64,000 nucleotides of DNA from Rhodopseudomonas palustris (GCF_003226555.1 NZ_QKQS01000012.1:82519-146518); one strand, 5' to 3'. Shown: positions 1 through 9,488, counted from the stretch's first letter. Translations and numbers: made by a program. The notes: generated from the sequence alone by a model not told the origin.

Positions 1-1314
1 CGCCATGTCGATCGACTGTTCGGCATTGAGCCGCGGGTCGCAGGCGGTGTGATAGCGGTTGTTGAGGTCTTCGTCGGTGATGGCGCGGGCGCCGCCGAGG
101 CACTCGGTGACGTTCTGGCCGGTCATCTCCAGATGCACGCCGCCGGCATGCGTCCCCTCCGCAGCATGCACCGCAAAGAACGAACGGACTTCCGACAGGA
201 TGCGGTCGAACGGCCGGGTCTTGTAGCCGGAGTTCGACGTGATGGTGTTGCCGTGCATCGGATCGCACGACCACACCACGGTGCGGCCCTCGCGCTTCAC
301 CGCGCGGACCATCGCTGGCAGGTGCTCGCCGATCTTCTCATGGCCGAACCGGCCGATCAGCGTCAGCCGCCCCGGCTCGTTGTCGGGATTGAGGATGTCG
401 ATCAGCTTCAAGAGTTCGTCGGTCTTCAGCGACGGACCGCACTTCAAGCCGATCGGATTCTTGATGCCGCGGAAGTACTCGACATGAGCGTGATCGAGCT
501 GACGGGTGCGGTCGCCGATCCACAGCATGTGGCCGCTGGTCGCGTACCAGTCGCCGGTGGTGGAGTCGACGCGGGTCATCGCCTGCTCGTAACCAAGCAG
601 CAGCGCCTCGTGGCTGGTGTAGAAATCGGTGGTGCCGAGCGAAGAATCGACCGCGAAGGTCAGACCGCAGGCGCGCATGAAATCGAGCGCGCCGGAGACG
701 CGGTCGGCGAGATCCGCATAGGCCTTCGACTGCGGACTATCGCTGACCGACTGCAGCATCCAGCTGTGCACGTTCTCGACGCTGGCGTAGCCGCCCTTGG
801 CGAAGGCGCGCAGCAGGTTCAGCGTCGCCGCCGACTGCCGATACGCCTCGATCTGCCGGCGCGGATCGGGCACGCGGGCTTCTTCGGTGAACGCCACGTC
901 GTTGATGATGTCGCCGCGATAGCTCGGCAGCTCGACGCCATCGCGCTTCTCGACCGGAGCGGAGCGCGGCTTGGCGAACTGGCCGGCGATGCGGCCGACC
1001 TTCACCACCGGCGACGCGCCGGCGTAAGTCAGCACGATCGCCATCTGCAGGAAGACGCGGAACAGGTCGCGGATGTTGTTGGCGCCGTGCTCGGCGAAGC
1101 TCTCGGCGCAGTCGCCGCCCTGGAGCAGGAAAGCATCGCCGGCCGCGACGGTCGCCAGCGCCTTCTTCAGGTTGCGTGCCTCGCCCGCAAACACCAGCGG
1201 CGGAAAGCTCGTGAGCTGCGCCTCGACATCCGCGAGCGCTTTCGCGTCGGGATATTGCGGCATCTGCTGCACCGGCTTGGCGCGCCAGCTATCGGGTGTC
1301 CAGCGTTCGGACAT
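1..1314 (-). CDS. aroG: Class II 3-deoxy-7-phosphoheptulonate (DAHP) synthase, C-terminus cut by window edge
   Basis: The enzyme condenses phosphoenolpyruvate with erythrose 4-phosphate in the first step of the shikimate pathway, in the cytoplasm. The - strand reads without a stop from 1314 to the window start, 438 codons. It begins [11 protein letters not shown] and carries plant/actinobacterial-type (class II) blocks: [11 protein letters not shown] near residue 65, [27 protein letters not shown], and [12 protein letters not shown] near residue 370. The family is about 460 residues, so only some 25 residues are missing. The ATG at 1312-1314 is preceded by a good CAGGAG box. The + strand of this region is also open (49-1347) but only as a codon-bias shadow. 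The symbol is by analogy with other class II enzymes. Confidence 0.95.
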   Translation of the reverse strand, partial: MSERWTPDSWRAKPVQQMPQYPDAKALADVEAQLTSFPPLVFAGEARNLKKALATVAAGDAFLLQGGDCAESFAEHGANNIRDLFRVFLQMAIVLTYAGASPVVKVGRIAGQFAKPRSAPVEKRDGVELPSYRGDIINDVAFTEEARVPDPRRQIEAYRQSAATLNLLRAFAKGGYASVENVHSWMLQSVSDSPQSKAYADLADRVSGALDFMRACGLTFAVDSSLGTTDFYTSHEALLLGYEQAMTRVDSTTGDWYATSGHMLWIGDRTRQLDHAHVEYFRGIKNPIGLKCGPSLKTDELLKLIDILNPDNEPGRLTLIGRFGHEKIGEHLPAMVRAVKREGRTVVWSCDPMHGNTITSNSGYKTRPFDRILSEVRSFFAVHAAEGTHAGGVHLEMTGQNVTECLGGARAITDEDLNNRYHTACDPRLNAEQSIDMA

Positions 1315-1480
1315 AGGCCACTCCTGAAGAAACAAGCCGCCAGTTAAAAATGGGTCGCGGCGGCCGGGTTATACACAGCCGGCCTGCCAACCGCTAGTTG
1401 GAAATCCGCCCAAGACTACAACCCCTTGCGGGAGAAGTCGATTTCGGTGGTGGACGGCGCCGCCGGGACGCCGCTGCCGG

Positions 1481-2866
1481 CTATTCGGCGGCTTCGCGCT
1501 GGTAGCGCGCCGAGCGGGTGCGCATCGTCACCAGTTCTTCGGCAGCGGTGGGATGCAACGCCATAGTGCCGTCGAAGTCGGCCTTGGTGGCCTTCAGCTT
1601 GATCGCGACCGCCACCACCTGGACCAGCTCGGCGGCATCCGGGCCGACGATATGGCAGCCGAGCAGACGGTCGGTGGTGCCGTCGACGATCAGCTTCATC
1701 AGCACGCGCGACTGGCTGCCCGACATCGTGCCTTTCATCGGGCGGAAATCGGTCTTGTAGACGTCGACCACATTGTACTGGGACCGCGCCTGGGCTTCGG
1801 TCAGCCCGACGGTGCCGACCTGCGGCTGCGAGAACACCGCGGTCGGAACGCAGGAATAGTCGACCTGGATCTGCTTGCCGCCGAACACGTTGTCGGCGAA
1901 GGCGTGGCCCTCGCGGATCGCCACCGGGGTCAGATTGGTGCGATGGGTCACGTCGCCGACCGCATAGATGTGCGGCACCGAGGTGCGGCAGTGCTCGTCG
2001 ACGGCGATGCCGCCATTGTTCGGATTGATCGCCACGCCGGCCTTCTCGAGCCCGAGATTGGCGACCGCCGGGTGGCGGCCGATCGCAAACATCACCTGGT
2101 CGGACGCGATGCTGGAGCCGCTCGACAGATGCGAGGTGTATTCCTCGCCGAGCTTCTCCACCGCGGTCACGGTGCAGCCGGTGATGATGCTGATGCCCGC
2201 CCGCTCCATCTCGGTGCGGACATGGCTGCGCACGTCCTCGTCGAAGCCGCGCAGGATGTTGTCGCCGCGATACACCACCGTGACGTCGGAGCCGAGGCCG
2301 GCAAAGATGCAGGCGAATTCCAGCGCGATGTAGCCGCCACCCTGGATCAGGATGCGCTTCGGCTGCTGTTCGAGGTGGAACACCTCGTTGGACGAGATCA
2401 CATGCTCGATGCCGGGGATCGGCTTGCCGTGGTTCGGCGCGCCACCGGTCGCGATCAGAATCGTCTTGGCGCGGACCTTTTCGCCCGTCGACAGCAGCAG
2501 CGTGTGCGGGTCCTCGAACTCGGCGCGCGCCTTGATGGTGCGGGCGCCGGACTTTTCGACGTTGTTCGCATAGATCTGCTCGAGCCGCGCGATCTCCTTG
2601 TCCTTGTTGGCGATCAGCGTCGACCAGTCGAACTCGGCGGTCGGAATCGTCCAGCCGAAGCCGGCCGCGTCGCGGATTTCCTCATGGACCTGGGAGGCGT
2701 AGACCATCAGCTTCTTCGGCACGCAGCCGCGGATCACGCAGGTGCCGCCGAACCGGTACTCCTCGGCGACGACGACGCGGGCGCCGTAGCCGGCGGCGAT
2801 CCGGGCGGCTCTCACGCCGCCAGAGCCGCCGCCGATGACAAACAGGTCCGCGTCGAAGTCGGTCAT
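1481..2866 (-). CDS. gor: Glutathione-disulfide reductase
   Basis: This cytoplasmic flavoenzyme reduces oxidised glutathione with NADPH. The 461-residue protein has an N-terminal FAD dinucleotide fold (IGGGSGG, residues 11-17), the redox-active disulfide GTCVIRGCVPKK with Cys43 and Cys48, and an NADPH fold around IQGGGYIALEFA. It ends in the dimer domain with the His-Glu motif HPTAAEE. The VIRG spacing between the two cysteines is typical of alphaproteobacterial and plant glutathione reductases, which argues against dihydrolipoamide or mercuric reductase. An ORF start 31 codons further upstream exists, but those residues are basic and non-homologous. The ATG at 2864-2866 has a GAGAGG box and yields the normal family length. 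The stop of the DUF2059 gene lies 17 bases upstream, so the two may be co-transcribed. Confidence 0.96.
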   Translation of the reverse strand: MTDFDADLFVIGGGSGGVRAARIAAGYGARVVVAEEYRFGGTCVIRGCVPKKLMVYASQVHEEIRDAAGFGWTIPTAEFDWSTLIANKDKEIARLEQIYANNVEKSGARTIKARAEFEDPHTLLLSTGEKVRAKTILIATGGAPNHGKPIPGIEHVISSNEVFHLEQQPKRILIQGGGYIALEFACIFAGLGSDVTVVYRGDNILRGFDEDVRSHVRTEMERAGISIITGCTVTAVEKLGEEYTSHLSSGSSIASDQVMFAIGRHPAVANLGLEKAGVAINPNNGGIAVDEHCRTSVPHIYAVGDVTHRTNLTPVAIREGHAFADNVFGGKQIQVDYSCVPTAVFSQPQVGTVGLTEAQARSQYNVVDVYKTDFRPMKGTMSGSQSRVLMKLIVDGTTDRLLGCHIVGPDAAELVQVVAVAIKLKATKADFDGTMALHPTAAEELVTMRTRSARYQREAAE

Positions 2867-2883
2867 TTCGCCTCTCTGGTCGA

Positions 2884-3393
2884 TCAGATGTTCTTGCCGC
2901 GCTTGCGCATCTCGGCGCGGAATTCGCCGTTCACTTCCTCGGCGAATTTTTGCGCCCACTGGTTCATGAACTGCATGCTTTCGGCGATCGACTTCGGCTC
3001 CTGGGTCAGAAGCTTCTGGCCGAGCGGCGACTTGTAGAAGGTCACGAGGTCCTTCAGCTCCTGCTCGGTGAAGTCGGCGGCGTAGATCTTGGCCATGCCG
3101 TCGCCGATTTCTTTCTCGCGGCCCGCCATCTTCTTGGCGATGACCACCGCGACGTCCTTCAGATCCTGCTGATAGTTCAGGTTGCTCTGCATCAGCGAGT
3201 CCATGGTGCGCTGAATGATGTTGGGCACCGCCTGGGCATAGATGCCGCTGGCGCGCTTGAGCTGCAGGATCTCCTTGGCGTAGCCGATCGCGGCCGGCGA
3301 CGGCTGCTTACCCTGCGCCTGAGCCTGGTGCCCGACCATCGCCATGCCGAACACCAGAGCGGCGGCCAGCAATGCCTTCGACAGATATTTCAT
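2884..3393 (-). CDS. DUF2059 secreted protein
   Basis: A 169-residue protein with a clear Sec signal peptide (MKYLSKALLAAALVFGMAM, cleavage after AQA near residue 27), so it is probably periplasmic. The mature part is helical. Its second half has the DUF2059 pattern, with YAADFTEQELKDLVTFYKSPLG followed by a conserved basic tail. No enzymatic motif is visible, and the biochemical role of the family is not established. The ATG at 3391-3393 is preceded by CAGGAGAAT. It lies between rpiA (32 bases upstream) and gor (17 bases downstream) on the same strand, so rpiA-DUF2059-gor could form one transcription unit. That grouping is inference. Confidence 0.88.
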   Translation of the reverse strand: MKYLSKALLAAALVFGMAMVGHQAQAQGKQPSPAAIGYAKEILQLKRASGIYAQAVPNIIQRTMDSLMQSNLNYQQDLKDVAVVIAKKMAGREKEIGDGMAKIYAADFTEQELKDLVTFYKSPLGQKLLTQEPKSIAESMQFMNQWAQKFAEEVNGEFRAEMRKRGKNI

Positions 3394-3425
3394 TCCAATT
3401 CTCCTGAGATACAGCTTATCGGCGC

Positions 3426-4124
3426 TCACGCGCGTTCGATGGTTCGAATTCCGTCGGCCCCTGCCAGCACGACGGTGCTCGCCATCCCGACAAACAACCC
3501 ATGCTCGACTACGCCCGGAATCATGGACAACAGCTGGGCCAGACGAGGAGCATCGGGTATGCGCCCGAGCTGGGCGTCGAGGATCCAGTGGCCACCATCG
3601 GTGACGAAAGCATGGCCGTCTTTGCCGGGCCGGAGCTTTAATTCGCCGTCACAGCCGGCGGCGGTGAAGGCATTCTGCAGCGCCCGGCGGGTCGCGCCGA
3701 GGCCGAACGGGATCACCTCGATCGGCAGCGGAAAGCGGCCGAGGGCTCCGACCAGCTTGGATTCGTCGGCGATCACGATCATGCGATCCGAGGCGGCCGC
3801 GACGATCTTCTCCCGGAGCAGAGCGCCGCCACCGCCTTTAATCAGATCGAGGTGCCCATCGACCTCATCAGCGCCGTCGACGGTCAGATCGAGGTGGTCG
3901 ATCTCGTCGAGCGTCGTCAGCCTGATACCGCAGCGCTCGGCATCAGCCCGCGTCGCTTCGGATGTCGGCACTCCCACCACATTGAGGCCGGCGCGCACGC
4001 GCTCGCCCAACAATTCAACGAAATGCTTTGCTGTCGAGCCGGTCCCGAGCCCGAGCTTCATGCCGTCGCGCACGTGCTCCAGAGCCTGGGCCGCAGCGCG
4101 GCGCTTCAACTCTTCCTTGTCCAT
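3426..4124 (-). CDS. rpiA: Ribose-5-phosphate isomerase A
   Basis: This enzyme interconverts ribose 5-phosphate and ribulose 5-phosphate in the pentose phosphate and Calvin cycles. The 232-residue protein has the family signatures [15 protein letters not shown] near the N-terminus (phosphate binding), DGADEVD (catalytic Asp region, about residues 82-88), [15 protein letters not shown], and the KLVGALG-FPLPIEV block. Family length is normally 215-235, so it is complete. The ATG at 4122-4124 has CCAGGTG just upstream. An in-frame ATG 11 codons earlier lacks a ribosome-binding site. It heads the - strand group that continues into the DUF2059 gene and gor. Confidence 0.96.
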   Translation of the reverse strand: MDKEELKRRAAAQALEHVRDGMKLGLGTGSTAKHFVELLGERVRAGLNVVGVPTSEATRADAERCGIRLTTLDEIDHLDLTVDGADEVDGHLDLIKGGGGALLREKIVAAASDRMIVIADESKLVGALGRFPLPIEVIPFGLGATRRALQNAFTAAGCDGELKLRPGKDGHAFVTDGGHWILDAQLGRIPDAPRLAQLLSMIPGVVEHGLFVGMASTVVLAGADGIRTIERA

Positions 4125-4274
4125 CACCTGGCCACCCGTTTCCCGCCTGCAAATCATCCCCGGCGCGGCGCAGGCATATCTAGCGGCGTTTGCGCGCCGC
4201 GAACAGCACGGATTCCGGTGACCTGGACCTTGTCAGCGGTTGCAGAAAGACGCGGAGAACGCTAGCGATCAATC

Positions 4275-4952
4275 ATGACCACATCTCCCATCGTTGTCTT
4301 CGATCTGGACGGCACACTGGTCGATACCGCGCCCGACCTGATCAACGCCCTGAATTTCATCCTGATCCGCGAGGGCATGCCGGCCGTCCCGATGGCCGTC
4401 GCGCGCAACATGATCGGACAAGGCGCACGACGCCTCCTCGAACGCGGCCTCGAACTCGACGGCCGCACCATCGCTCAGGAGGACGTCAACCGCCTGACGG
4501 TCGATTTCATCGACTATTACGCCGCCCACATTGCCGACGAATCCCGCCCGTTCGAGGGGCTGGAAGCGACCCTCGACGAGCTTTCGGCGAGCGGCTACCG
4601 GTTTGCCGTCTGCACCAACAAGCTGGAATGGCTGTCGAAGCTGCTGCTCGACCGGCTCGGCCTCAGTCCGCGGTTCGCCGCGATCTGCGGGGCCGACACA
4701 TTCGGGGTGGCCAAGCCCGACCCCGCGATCCTGCGCGAAACGGTCGCCAAGGCCGGCGGAGACCTGACCGCGGCGGTGATGGTTGGCGACGCGGGCCCGG
4801 ATGTCGGCGTGGCCCGCCGCGCTGGCGTGCCGGTGATCGGGGTGGAGTTCGGCTACACCGAGGTCCCGATTGCCGAGCTCAAGCCCGACCTTTTGGTCGG
4901 CCATATGCGCGACCTGCCGAATGCGGTCGGGCGGCTGCTGCCTCGGCGCTGA
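4275..4952 (+). CDS. gph: Phosphoglycolate phosphatase (HAD-IA family)
   Basis: This hydrolase removes phosphate from 2-phosphoglycolate, the product of the Rubisco oxygenase reaction and of DNA repair. The 225-residue protein shows HAD motif I VFDLDGTLVDTAPDL (nucleophile in DLDGT, residues 10-14), a helical cap, motif II VCTNK, motif III around GVAKPDPAILRE, and motif IV VMVGDAGPDVGVA. The cap and the DTAPD sequence fit gph better than other HAD-IA enzymes, though the true substrate cannot be read from sequence. It is divergent from rpiA across about 150 bases. No strong ribosome-binding site precedes the ATG. Confidence 0.88.
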   Translation: MTTSPIVVFDLDGTLVDTAPDLINALNFILIREGMPAVPMAVARNMIGQGARRLLERGLELDGRTIAQEDVNRLTVDFIDYYAAHIADESRPFEGLEATLDELSASGYRFAVCTNKLEWLSKLLLDRLGLSPRFAAICGADTFGVAKPDPAILRETVAKAGGDLTAAVMVGDAGPDVGVARRAGVPVIGVEFGYTEVPIAELKPDLLVGHMRDLPNAVGRLLPRR

Positions 4953-5006
4953 ACCGAACGCGATACCGTTGAAATTGTGGCGAAATTCGGTTCGCTACCA
5001 AGTCGC

Positions 5007-5022
5007 GTTAACTAACCCTTAA
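5007..5022 (-). promoter_or_regulatory. Consensus CtrA binding box
   Basis: Read on the - strand this is TTAA, seven bases (GGGTTAG), then TTAAC: an exact match to the TTAA-N7-TTAAC site of the alphaproteobacterial cell-cycle regulator CtrA. It lies 92 bases upstream of the PEGA-like lipoprotein start and just downstream of gph, in otherwise GC-rich DNA. No -10/-35 was assigned. Binding is inferred from the motif alone. Confidence 0.55.
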
Positions 5023-5114
5023 GTTTGTCGGGGGCGCGGTTGCCAGCTTTGCGGCAGGCTCCTATGGTCCGCCCGGGACTGTGGCGGTTCGCCGCAATGA
5101 ACGGATGGGATATT

Positions 5115-5564
5115 ATGCGACATCTGGTTGTCATCGCCCTGGCTGGGCTCTCGCTGGGCGGTTGCGCGTCGATGTCCGACGCATTCAAATCAACGCCGCC
5201 GGACGTTACGGTGCAGCTCGACTCTGTTCCGCCGGGTGCGGATGCTGTCGCCTCTACCGGCCAGAGCTGTAAGACCCCCTGCTCGGTGAAAGTGTCGCCG
5301 GCGGACTTCAACGTCACCTTCACGATGGACAAGTTCCAGCCGGTAACGATTCCGGTTCAGGTCGTGGTCACGCCCGGCAGCTTCATGTCGGAAGGCACCA
5401 CCACGGTGACGCCGAACCCGGTGACCGCAGAGTTGCAGCCGGCCAAGCCGGCCCGCAGGGCGCGTCACGCCAGCAAGCGGAAGCCGAAGCCGGCCGCCGC
5501 AGCGCCTGCGAGCGAGGCCCCGGCAGCAGCCTCGCCGTTCCCCGCTCCGTCGGGCACGCGCTGA
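5115..5564 (+). CDS. PEGA-like lipoprotein
   Basis: A 149-residue protein with a lipoprotein signal: MRHLVVIALAGLSLGGC, lipobox LGGC with Cys17. Serine follows the alanine after the cysteine, so nothing obvious retains it in the inner membrane, and outer-membrane sorting is plausible. Residues about 25-95 look like a PEGA-type beta domain (VQLDSVPPGADA, then a CKTPC pair that could form a disulfide, then FTMDKFQPVTIPV). The C-terminal 50 residues are Ala/Pro/Lys-rich and low-complexity, possibly contacting peptidoglycan. The ATG at 5115 places the signal peptide correctly; an upstream in-frame ATG at 5025 would bury it. A CtrA box lies upstream, hinting at cell-cycle-timed expression. The function is unknown. 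Confidence 0.8.
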   Translation: MRHLVVIALAGLSLGGCASMSDAFKSTPPDVTVQLDSVPPGADAVASTGQSCKTPCSVKVSPADFNVTFTMDKFQPVTIPVQVVVTPGSFMSEGTTTVTPNPVTAELQPAKPARRARHASKRKPKPAAAAPASEAPAAASPFPAPSGTR

Positions 5565-5663
5565 GATATTGCAACGCATCACGCTGCGCGATTGTGCGCG
5601 GCGCTGATCGTGCCTAGATAGTGGCGAGCCGCTCGCAGCGGCGACCGCGACAGGGCACGCCGT

Positions 5664-6713
5664 ATGACCAGCGCCGCGATCATTCCGTCGACCGATCTCG
5701 ATCGGCCTGAGCTCCGCCGGCCGATGACCGATCCGTTCGGACGGACGATCGACTATCTCCGCGTCTCGATCACCGACCGGTGTGACTTCCGCTGCGTGTA
5801 TTGCATGGCGGAAGACATGACCTTCCTGCCGCGCGCCGACCTGCTGTCTCTCGAAGAACTCGACCGGCTGTGCTCGGCATTCATCGCCAAGGGCGTGCGC
5901 AAGCTGCGGCTCACCGGCGGCGAGCCGCTGGTGCGCCGCAACATGATGTCGCTGGTGCGGTCGTTGTCCCGGCATCTGAAGAGCGGCGCGCTCGACGAAC
6001 TCACCCTCACCACCAACGGCTCGCAGCTCGCCCGCTTCGCCGCTGAGCTTGCCGATTGCGGCGTCCGCCGCATCAACGTTTCGCTCGATACGCTCGATCC
6101 GGCCGAGTTCAGGCGGATCACGCGCTGGGGCGAGCTCGACCGGGTCCTGGCGGGGATCGATGCCGCCCTCGCCGCAGGCCTTGCGATCAAAATCAATACC
6201 GTCGCGCTCAAGGGAACCAACGAGGACGAGATCCCGTCGCTGATGCGATGGGCGCATGGCCTTGGTATGGGACTGACGCTGATCGAAGTCATGCCGCTCG
6301 GCGAAATTGGCGAAGGCCGGATCGATCAGTACGTGCCGCTGTCACTGATCCGAGCCAGACTTGCCGCCAACTACACGCTGACCGACCTGCCGGATAGCAC
6401 CGGCGGACCTGCCCGCTACGTCCGGATCGAGGAGACGGGCGGGCGGCTTGGCTTCATTACTCCGTTGACGCACAATTTCTGCGAATCCTGCAATCGGGTG
6501 CGGATTACCTGCACCGGAACCATCCATACCTGCCTCGGCCACGAGGACGCCTCCGACCTGCGGCGGCCACTACGCGCCTCCGCAGACGACGCCCTGCTCA
6601 GCGCTGCGATCGATCGGGCCATCGGCACCAAGCCGAAGGGGCACGACTTCATCATCGACCGCCGTCACAACCGCCCGAGCGTCAGCCGGCACATGAGCGT
6701 CACCGGCGGCTGA
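5664..6713 (+). CDS. moaA: GTP 3',8-cyclase (molybdenum cofactor synthesis)
   Basis: This radical SAM enzyme starts molybdenum cofactor synthesis by converting GTP to 3',8-cyclo-GTP. The 349-residue protein has the radical SAM cluster motif CDFRCVYC (Cys38, 42 and 45), the SAM-binding [10 protein letters not shown], and the second 4Fe-4S site CESCNRVR with a further cysteine in HTCLG. The C-terminal arginine/glycine tail ends HMSVTGG, matching the GG tail known to be needed for activity in this family. Length is normal (330-350). It is alone here; no other mo genes are in the window. Confidence 0.97.
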   Translation: MTSAAIIPSTDLDRPELRRPMTDPFGRTIDYLRVSITDRCDFRCVYCMAEDMTFLPRADLLSLEELDRLCSAFIAKGVRKLRLTGGEPLVRRNMMSLVRSLSRHLKSGALDELTLTTNGSQLARFAAELADCGVRRINVSLDTLDPAEFRRITRWGELDRVLAGIDAALAAGLAIKINTVALKGTNEDEIPSLMRWAHGLGMGLTLIEVMPLGEIGEGRIDQYVPLSLIRARLAANYTLTDLPDSTGGPARYVRIEETGGRLGFITPLTHNFCESCNRVRITCTGTIHTCLGHEDASDLRRPLRASADDALLSAAIDRAIGTKPKGHDFIIDRRHNRPSVSRHMSVTGG

Positions 6714-6889
6714 GCGCCCTCCCCTCCCGCTGACTAATCATTCCGCTGAACGCCGCTCTTGATTGCTATTTTCCAATTGACGGAACGGTGATGCGCTGAT
6801 TTGGTGCCCTCGCTTCGCGGGCCCTCGGCTGCAAAAGCCGCTTCGTGTCGTCATCGCGCAGGCCGGGCGAAACGGGAGGAGACCGAGCG

Positions 6890-7486
6890 TTGCGAGCATT
6901 GCTTGGACTGAGCAGGATTATCGACGCCTTCAATACGGTGGTCGGCCGCTGGTTGTCGTGGTTGATCGTGGCGGCGGTTCTGATTTCGGCGACCAACGCC
7001 GTCGTCCGCAAGCTGTTCGACATGTCGTCCAACTCCTTTCTGGAATTGCAGTGGGTGCTGTTCAGCGTGGTGTTCATGCTGTGCTCGCCCTGGACGTTGC
7101 TCAGCAACGAACACATCCGCATCGACATCATCAATCACAACCTCCCGCTCAAGGTCCGCGGCTGGATCGACATGATCGGCCACGTATTCTTCCTGATGCC
7201 GTTCGCGATCATTCTGCTGTGGTGGTCGGTCCCGTTCTTCCTGGTCTCCTGGCAGCAGAACGAACAGTCGTTCAGCGCCGGCGGACTGCCGCAATGGCCG
7301 GCCAAGTCGCTAATCATGATCATGTGCGTGCTGCTGATCATTCAGGGCGTCTCGGAAATCATCAAGCGCTTCGCCATGATGGTCGGGGCCATTCCGGACA
7401 GCAACGCATCTGCACAAAGCGGGCACAGTTCGGCCGAGATGGAAGCCGAACGACTGCTCATCAACATCAACGGCGATACCAAATAA
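6890..7486 (+). CDS. TRAP transporter small permease (DctQ/TakQ-type)
   Basis: This is the four-helix small membrane subunit of a tripartite ATP-independent periplasmic transporter, working with the large permease 37 bases downstream. Hydrophobic stretches include WLSWLIVAAVLISATNAVVR, WVLFSVVFMLCSPWTLL, MIGHVFFLMPFAIILLW and SLIMIMCVLLIIQG, with the DctQ signature N-E-H-I-R-I-D after the second. I chose the TTG at 6890 (198 residues) because GGGAGGA at 6874-6880 sits nine bases before it. The GTG at 6845 is in frame but has no ribosome-binding site. The binding protein is not in this operon but convergent at 9547-10638. Confidence 0.88.
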   Translation: MRALLGLSRIIDAFNTVVGRWLSWLIVAAVLISATNAVVRKLFDMSSNSFLELQWVLFSVVFMLCSPWTLLSNEHIRIDIINHNLPLKVRGWIDMIGHVFFLMPFAIILLWWSVPFFLVSWQQNEQSFSAGGLPQWPAKSLIMIMCVLLIIQGVSEIIKRFAMMVGAIPDSNASAQSGHSSAEMEAERLLININGDTK

Positions 7487-7523
7487 GCCGCTTCGTGGTC
7501 ATTGCATTGGGGGGCCGGTCCGC

Positions 7524-9365
7524 ATGACCGCACTGTTGATCCACTACATGGCGCCGATCATGTTCGCGTCGTTGGTGGTGTTTTTGCTGCTGGGCTATCC
7601 GGTGGCGTTTTCGCTCGCCGCCAACGGCCTGATGTTCGCCTTTCTCGGCATCGAGCTCGGCTTATTCCGACCGGACTTTCTGCAGGCGCTGCCGGATCGC
7701 GTCTACGGCGTGATGAACAACGAAACGCTGCTGGCGATTCCGTTCTTCACCTTCATGGGGCTGGTGCTGGAGAGATCCGGCATGGCCGAGGATCTGCTCG
7801 AGACGATCGGCCAGTTGTTCGGCTCGATCCGCGGCGGCATCGCCTATGCGGTGGTGTTCGTCGGCGCCCTGCTCGCCGCTACCACCGGCGTGGTCGCCGC
7901 CTCGGTGATCTCGATGGGCCTGATCTCGCTGCCGATCATGCTGCGCTACGGCTACGACCGCCGCGTCGCCACCGGCATCATCGCCGCCTCCGGCACGTTG
8001 GCGCAGATCATCCCGCCGTCGCTGGTGCTGATCGTGATGGCCGACCAGCTCGGCCGCTCGGTCGGCGACATGTACGAAGGCGCCTTCATTCCCGGCATCG
8101 TGCTGTCGCTGCTTTACGCCAGCTATATCTTCCTGGTGACGGTGTTCGCCCCGAAGGCCGCGCCCGGTCTGCCGCTGGAAGCGCAGACCCTGCGCGAGCC
8201 GGAGACCGCCAAGCATCCGCTGATCATGCCGCTGGCCGCCCTTTCAGCCGGCGGTACGGCGTATCTGCTGACCGTGCATTGGGGCCTGTTCGACTGGAGC
8301 ATGCCGGCGTTCGACAAGATCGGCCTGTCGAAGCTGGTGATGCAGGGTTTCTGGTTCGTGATCCTGACGGCGGTGCTGTTTCGCCCCTTCATCGGCATCA
8401 TCCGCACGATGACGATGTCGCTGTATCTGGTGATCGTCGCCTCGACCGCGGTCGGCGTGTTCGTGATGGGCTTTACCGAGGTGAAATCGGGCGCCGACTA
8501 CATCGTGCTGACGATGTCGGTCACCGTGGCGCTGTCGTTCGTGATCGCGGTACTGAACCGGCTGCTGCGGCTCAAGCTCTTGTCCAAGCTCGCCGAGCAG
8601 GTCGTGTTCGTGATGGTGCCGCCGCTCGGCCTGATCTTCCTGGTGCTCGGCACCATCTTCATCGGCGTCGCGACACCGACCGAAGGCGGCGCGATGGGCG
8701 CGACCGGCGCTATTCTGTTGGCCCTCGCCAAGCGCCGCCTCACCTTCGACATCACCCGCCAAGCCACTGAATCGACCGCCAAGCTGACGGCGTTCGTGGT
8801 GATGATCCTGGTCGGCGCTCGGGTGTTTTCGCTGACCTTCTACGGCGTCGACGGCCATCGCTGGGTCGAGGAGATGCTGGTCTCGCTGCCCGGCGGCCAG
8901 CTCGGCTTCCTGATCTTCGTCAACATCTTCGTGTTCGTTCTGGCGTTCTTCCTCGACTTCTTCGAACTCGCCTTCATCGTCATCCCGCTGCTCGGCCCAC
9001 CGGCGGAGAAACTCGGAATCGACCTGATCTGGTTCGGCGTCATCCTCGGCGTCAACATGCAGACCTCGTTCATGCATCCGCCGTTCGGATTCGCGCTGTT
9101 CTATCTACGCTCGGTGGCGCCGAAGCTGCCCTATCTCGACCGGATCAGCGGCAAGGAGATGGCACCGGTCACCACGGCGCAGATCTATTGGGGCTCGGTT
9201 CCGTTCGTGATCATCCAGCTCATCATGGTGGCCCTGGTGATCACCTTCCCGGCGATGGTGATGCACTACAAAGGCGCCGCCTCGACCGTCGACCCCTCCA
9301 AGGTCAAGATCGAGATCCCGCAGATCGAGATGCCGCAGCTCGACTTCGGCCCACCGAAATTCTGA
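7524..9365 (+). CDS. TRAP transporter large permease (DctM/TakM-type), extended
   Basis: This polytopic inner-membrane subunit carries the substrate using the sodium or proton gradient. The N-terminal half has the DctM blocks LLGYPVAFSLAANG, ETLLAIPFFTFMGLVLERSG and GIIAASGTLAQIIPPSLVL. The C-terminal half has GVATPTEGGAMGATG and MQTSFMHPPFGFALFYLRSV. At 613 residues it is about 180 longer than the usual 425-440. The excess is a hydrophobic stretch at about residues 215-370 that contains several predicted helices. Extended large permeases are seen with TakP-like binding proteins, which fits the neighbour at 9547. A GGGGGGCCGG stretch lies upstream of the ATG. Likely substrates are 2-oxo acids or related monocarboxylates, by family only. 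Confidence 0.93.
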   Translation: MTALLIHYMAPIMFASLVVFLLLGYPVAFSLAANGLMFAFLGIELGLFRPDFLQALPDRVYGVMNNETLLAIPFFTFMGLVLERSGMAEDLLETIGQLFGSIRGGIAYAVVFVGALLAATTGVVAASVISMGLISLPIMLRYGYDRRVATGIIAASGTLAQIIPPSLVLIVMADQLGRSVGDMYEGAFIPGIVLSLLYASYIFLVTVFAPKAAPGLPLEAQTLREPETAKHPLIMPLAALSAGGTAYLLTVHWGLFDWSMPAFDKIGLSKLVMQGFWFVILTAVLFRPFIGIIRTMTMSLYLVIVASTAVGVFVMGFTEVKSGADYIVLTMSVTVALSFVIAVLNRLLRLKLLSKLAEQVVFVMVPPLGLIFLVLGTIFIGVATPTEGGAMGATGAILLALAKRRLTFDITRQATESTAKLTAFVVMILVGARVFSLTFYGVDGHRWVEEMLVSLPGGQLGFLIFVNIFVFVLAFFLDFFELAFIVIPLLGPPAEKLGIDLIWFGVILGVNMQTSFMHPPFGFALFYLRSVAPKLPYLDRISGKEMAPVTTAQIYWGSVPFVIIQLIMVALVITFPAMVMHYKGAASTVDPSKVKIEIPQIEMPQLDFGPPKF

Positions 9366-9377
9366 GCTGGCCCACTC

Positions 9378-9465
9378 CGTCATTGCGAGCCGAAGGCGAA
9401 GCAATCCAGCGCTCGATGCACCAACCCCTGGGTTGATTCGTCGGCTTCGCCTCCTCGCAATGACG
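9378..9465. repeat. Dispersed palindromic repeat, CGTCATTGCGAG type
   Basis: The element is bounded by a perfect 12-base inverted repeat, CGTCATTGCGAG at 9378-9389 and CTCGCAATGACG at 9454-9465, with inner complementary stretches (GGCGAAGCAATC against GATTCGTCGGCTTCGCC). A second copy with identical ends is at 32021-32139. It lies between two convergent genes. The type is common in Bradyrhizobium and Rhodopseudomonas intergenic DNA and resembles a non-autonomous REP/MITE-like element; no transposase is nearby. Confidence 0.85.
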
Positions 9466-9488
9466 TCTTGATCGAAGCAGCAGACAAC

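Noticed and set aside
49-1347. A 432-codon open frame on the + strand
   Set aside because: It is antisense to the class II DAHP synthase, which has unmistakable family motifs; the + translation resembles nothing.
1553-3037. A 494-codon open frame on the + strand
   Set aside because: It is antisense to glutathione reductase and the DUF2059 gene; low-complexity His/Asp/Arg composition.
6830-6845. CGGCTGCAAAAGCCG hairpin before the TRAP small permease as a terminator of moaA
   Set aside because: The stem is five bases and no T-run follows, so it cannot be supported as a terminator.
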